From UBA5336 sp039818165 (lineage in GTDB: Bacteria; Pseudomonadota; Alphaproteobacteria; Caulobacterales; Hyphomonadaceae), in assembly GCA_039818165.1 (NCBI GenBank), contig JBCBUL010000001.1, positions 248,001 to 312,000 of the forward strand: a stretch of 64,000 nt of DNA, read 5' to 3'. Position numbers and translations under genes: made by a program. The first letter of the stretch is position 1. Every line of letters starts with the position of its first letter. The notes beneath the pieces were generated by a model. The model ran no database searches. It had not been told where the DNA came from and worked only from the letters and a program-made list of their open reading frames with translations. This document shows, in pieces, positions 61,957 through 64,000 of this stretch.

Positions 61957-62865
61957 ATGAAACGGGTCGCGGTGGTCTATGGGGGGTGGTCGTCAGAGCG
62001 CGATATCTCCATCAGCTCAGGCACCCAGATGGCACGGGCCGCCCGCGCATCGGGCTATGATGTCATCGAGATTGATGCCACGCGCGAGCTTGCCGGGCAG
62101 ATCTTGGAAGCTGCCCCTGATGTGATCCTCAACGGCCTGCACGGACCTTGGGGCGAGGATGGTTGTGTCCAAGGCCTGTTCGAAGTGATGGGCATCCCCT
62201 ACAGCCATTCGGGCGTTGCGAGCTCCGCCGTTGCCATGGACAAGCGCAAGTCCAAGGCTGTGTACGCGCAGTATGGCCTCGATATCGCTGAAGATGTGGC
62301 GTGCACCCGCGCCGAGGCGGCTTCAAAACACCTGCTGGAGCCACCCTACGTGATCAAGCCCGTGGCAGAGGGCTCGAGTTTTGGCGTGGTGATGGTGCGC
62401 GAAGGCGCCAACACGCCACCGCAGGAATTGCTGAGCGAAGACTGGGCCTATGGCGATGTCCTGATGGCCGAAAAGTTCATTCCAGGTCGAGAATTGTCCG
62501 TCGGCGTGATGGGAGATCGCGCCCTGGCGGTTACGGAAATCACGACCTTAAGGGAGTTTTACGATTTTGACGCAAAATATGCGTCCGGAGGCTCGCGCCA
62601 CATCATTCCCGCAGATCTGCCGGATGCCGTCACACAAGCGGCTCTGGAAGCCAGTCTGAAAGCTCACAAGGCCCTGGGATGTCGTGGTGTGACCCGCTCG
62701 GATTTTCGTTTTGATGAGAAAGAAGGCCGGCTTGTGATCCTTGAGACCAACACCCAGCCGGGCATGACGCCCACCTCGCTGGTGCCTGAACAGACGGCTT
62801 ATCTCGGAATCACATTTGAAGACCTCGTCGCCTGGATGATCGAGGACGCATCATGTCCAAGGTAA
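61957..62865 (+). CDS. ddl: D-alanine--D-alanine ligase
   Basis: 302 aa from the ATG at 61957 (GGAAGGAA upstream); a TTG at 61942 adds five residues. ATP-grasp ligase making the D-Ala-D-Ala end of peptidoglycan precursors. Seen: VAVVYGGWSSERDISISSG, NGLHGPWGEDGCVQG, VIKPVAEGSSFGV, LETNTQPGMTPTSLVPEQ. Overlaps ftsQ by 13 bases. mur genes that often precede it are not here; the receptor gene is divergent. Confidence 0.96.
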   Translation: MKRVAVVYGGWSSERDISISSGTQMARAARASGYDVIEIDATRELAGQILEAAPDVILNGLHGPWGEDGCVQGLFEVMGIPYSHSGVASSAVAMDKRKSKAVYAQYGLDIAEDVACTRAEAASKHLLEPPYVIKPVAEGSSFGVVMVREGANTPPQELLSEDWAYGDVLMAEKFIPGRELSVGVMGDRALAVTEITTLREFYDFDAKYASGGSRHIIPADLPDAVTQAALEASLKAHKALGCRGVTRSDFRFDEKEGRLVILETNTQPGMTPTSLVPEQTAYLGITFEDLVAWMIEDASCPR

Positions 62866-63674
62866 AGCGCCACGCCTCTCCTGAGCCGAGCTTCGCCGAC
62901 GAGGATGTCAGCGTCACGTCCGTCGTGTTCGGGCTCGCCATGATTTTCGCGCTGATCGTTGCGGCGGCCGCTTTCATGGGCGGATCCTTGTCCAAAGTTG
63001 AAAGCCGTATGGCCAACACCACCGATGCGGTCGCGCGGTCGCTCGGCGTGGGCGTGGCTACAATTCGCATTGTTGGCCTTGAACGCGACCCCACTTTGGA
63101 GTCCGATGTGCGCTCGGCTGCGATGATTGAGCCCGGCGAGAACATGCTCCGCGCTGATCCCCATACCATTCGCACGCGCGTTGAAGCCACGCGCAAAGTG
63201 GTGAACGTGCGTGTCCACCGCCTCTGGCCCGACCAGGTGGTTATCATGGCCGATCCAGCCCAGCCATTGGCGCTGTTCCACACGGGCGATGACTGGTACG
63301 TCATCGATACGCTGGGCCGCGAAATGCCCGGCGTGGCAAGTGCGGACTTTGCACACCTTCCTCGCATTGCCGGTGACGGTGCCGACAGCGCTGCCTTTGA
63401 ATTGGTTGTCCAGCTCGATGCGGTGCCGGAACTGGCCCGAAACGTGGTCTTCGCAGAGCGCGTTGCCGCGCGCCGGTGGGATTTGCACCTTCGGGGCGGA
63501 GCCCGTGCGATGCTGCCGCGCGATGCGGACATGGGCGATGCCCTGGTGCGTTTGGCCGAGTTGGATACCGGTGTCCCGGCACTCGCCGTACGTACCGCTC
63601 GGGTCGACCTACGGGGGGACACCCGGATTTATCTGGCACCTGCCATTCCAGCGCGCCGAGACGGGAGCGCCTGA
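62853..63674 (+). CDS. ftsQ: Cell division protein FtsQ
   Basis: 273 aa. A short cytoplasmic N-terminus, one membrane helix (VVFGLAMIFALIVAAAAFMG), then a POTRA domain (VGVATIRIVGLERDPTLESD ... VVNVRVHRLWPDQVVIMADP) and the FtsQ beta domain (WYVIDTLGREMPG). Divisome assembly protein linking early and late steps. Overlaps ddl and ends one base before ftsA. Confidence 0.93.
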   Translation: MSKVKRHASPEPSFADEDVSVTSVVFGLAMIFALIVAAAAFMGGSLSKVESRMANTTDAVARSLGVGVATIRIVGLERDPTLESDVRSAAMIEPGENMLRADPHTIRTRVEATRKVVNVRVHRLWPDQVVIMADPAQPLALFHTGDDWYVIDTLGREMPGVASADFAHLPRIAGDGADSAAFELVVQLDAVPELARNVVFAERVAARRWDLHLRGGARAMLPRDADMGDALVRLAELDTGVPALAVRTARVDLRGDTRIYLAPAIPARRDGSA

Positions 63675-63675
63675 T

Positions 63676-64000
63676 ATGTCGAGCCAGCCCCAACGCCGCG
63701 CGCCCCGAGGCGCCCCTGCCCAGGGTGAGACTCTGGCGGCGCTGGATATTGGCGCCTCGAAGATCACTTGCCTGATCGGTCGGACCGACGTGCGTCAGGT
63801 CGCCGGCTTCTCGCTGATGGGGGGCGGGCGTCAACAATCGCGAGGCTTTGCGGGCGGTGCGATCACCGACATGGAGGCGTTGGAACGTGCCGTACGCCTC
63901 GCGGTGGAAGATGCCGAGCGCCAGGCCGGGACGCGGATCAACACGCTGCGCCTTGGTATAACCGGGCCGAAGGTGAACAGCCACCTGACCATGGCGGCGC
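63676..64000 (+). CDS. ftsA: Cell division protein FtsA (3' end beyond the window)
   Basis: 108 codons visible; the frame is open at the window end. After a ~20-residue Pro/Arg-rich start, ETLAALDIGASKITCLIGRT is the actin-fold phosphate-1 motif of FtsA, and GGAITDMEALERAVRLAVED with LRLGITGPKVNSHL continues the match. Membrane tether of FtsZ. One base after the ftsQ stop. Confidence 0.95.
   Translation, partial: MSSQPQRRAPRGAPAQGETLAALDIGASKITCLIGRTDVRQVAGFSLMGGGRQQSRGFAGGAITDMEALERAVRLAVEDAERQAGTRINTLRLGITGPKVNSHLTMAA

Overview
The window is a gene-dense stretch of a fairly GC-rich alphaproteobacterial chromosome. The gene content and order suggest the Caulobacterales / Maricaulales / Hyphomonadales group: an F1-only atpHAGDC cluster behind priA, a ccmABCDG cytochrome c cluster, acnA next to a DUF1223 gene, aroK-aroB followed by a CorC/HlyC gene, maeB divergent from mutS, an LpoA-like gene against rsmI-yraN-BON-gshB, a UrcA-like protein, a TonB-dependent receptor and ddl-ftsQ-ftsA. 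The lineage is inferred from gene content only. I see no rRNA, tRNA, CRISPR array, insertion sequence or prophage.

Layout. 1-3.9 kb: a two-gene cassette, a TIR/deoxyribosyltransferase-like plus macro-domain protein (5' end cut by the window) followed 8 bases later by a multi-pass membrane patatin phospholipase; this looks like an NAD/ADP-ribose signalling or defence pair. 3.9-8.7 kb: rpmE, an ABC exporter, a CadC-like membrane regulator and a UrcA-like secreted protein. 8.7-16.2 kb: CorC-like protein, aroB, aroK, two uncharacterised envelope proteins, then histidine genes split into divergent hisF-hisE and hisH-hisA. 16.2-22.3 kb: PhoX-like protein, DUF1223, acnA and an oxygenase-like protein that lacks its Rieske cluster. 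22.3-25.2 kb: ccmA, a tiny unlisted membrane gene, ccmB, ccmC, ccmD, ccmG. 25.2-34.5 kb: LpoA-like lipoprotein, rsmI, yraN, BON lipoprotein, gshB, comM, a soluble hybrid kinase coupled to an AmpG-like permease. 34.5-48.4 kb: maeB, mutS, pckA, an EamA transporter, a flippase, yciB, a NUDIX protein, a MarR regulator with a lysine tail, hrpB. 48.4-49.3 kb: an AT-richer islet with an orphan lipoprotein and a headless reading frame. 49.3-59.7 kb: ilvA, priA and the ATP synthase F1 genes. 59.7-64 kb: TonB-dependent receptor, ddl, ftsQ and the start of ftsA.

The ATP synthase cluster holds the most unusual structure. The atpD frame begins at the atpG stop and carries a 134-codon in-frame N-terminal extension made of a CxxC/CxxC domain plus an Ala/Lys/Pro linker, with a second good ribosome binding site and ATG at the usual AtpD start. 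Between atpD and atpC sits an oppositely oriented AAA/STAND-type ATPase gene, bounded by a strong terminator on one side and by an array of 8-bp TGTAGCCA/TGGCTACA repeats on the other. atpC is thereby separated from the rest of its operon.

Otherwise most genes are housekeeping: histidine and shikimate pathways, TCA and gluconeogenic enzymes (acnA, maeB, pckA), cytochrome c maturation, DNA repair and replication restart (mutS, priA), envelope and division (LpoA-like, AmpG-like, yciB, ddl, ftsQA).
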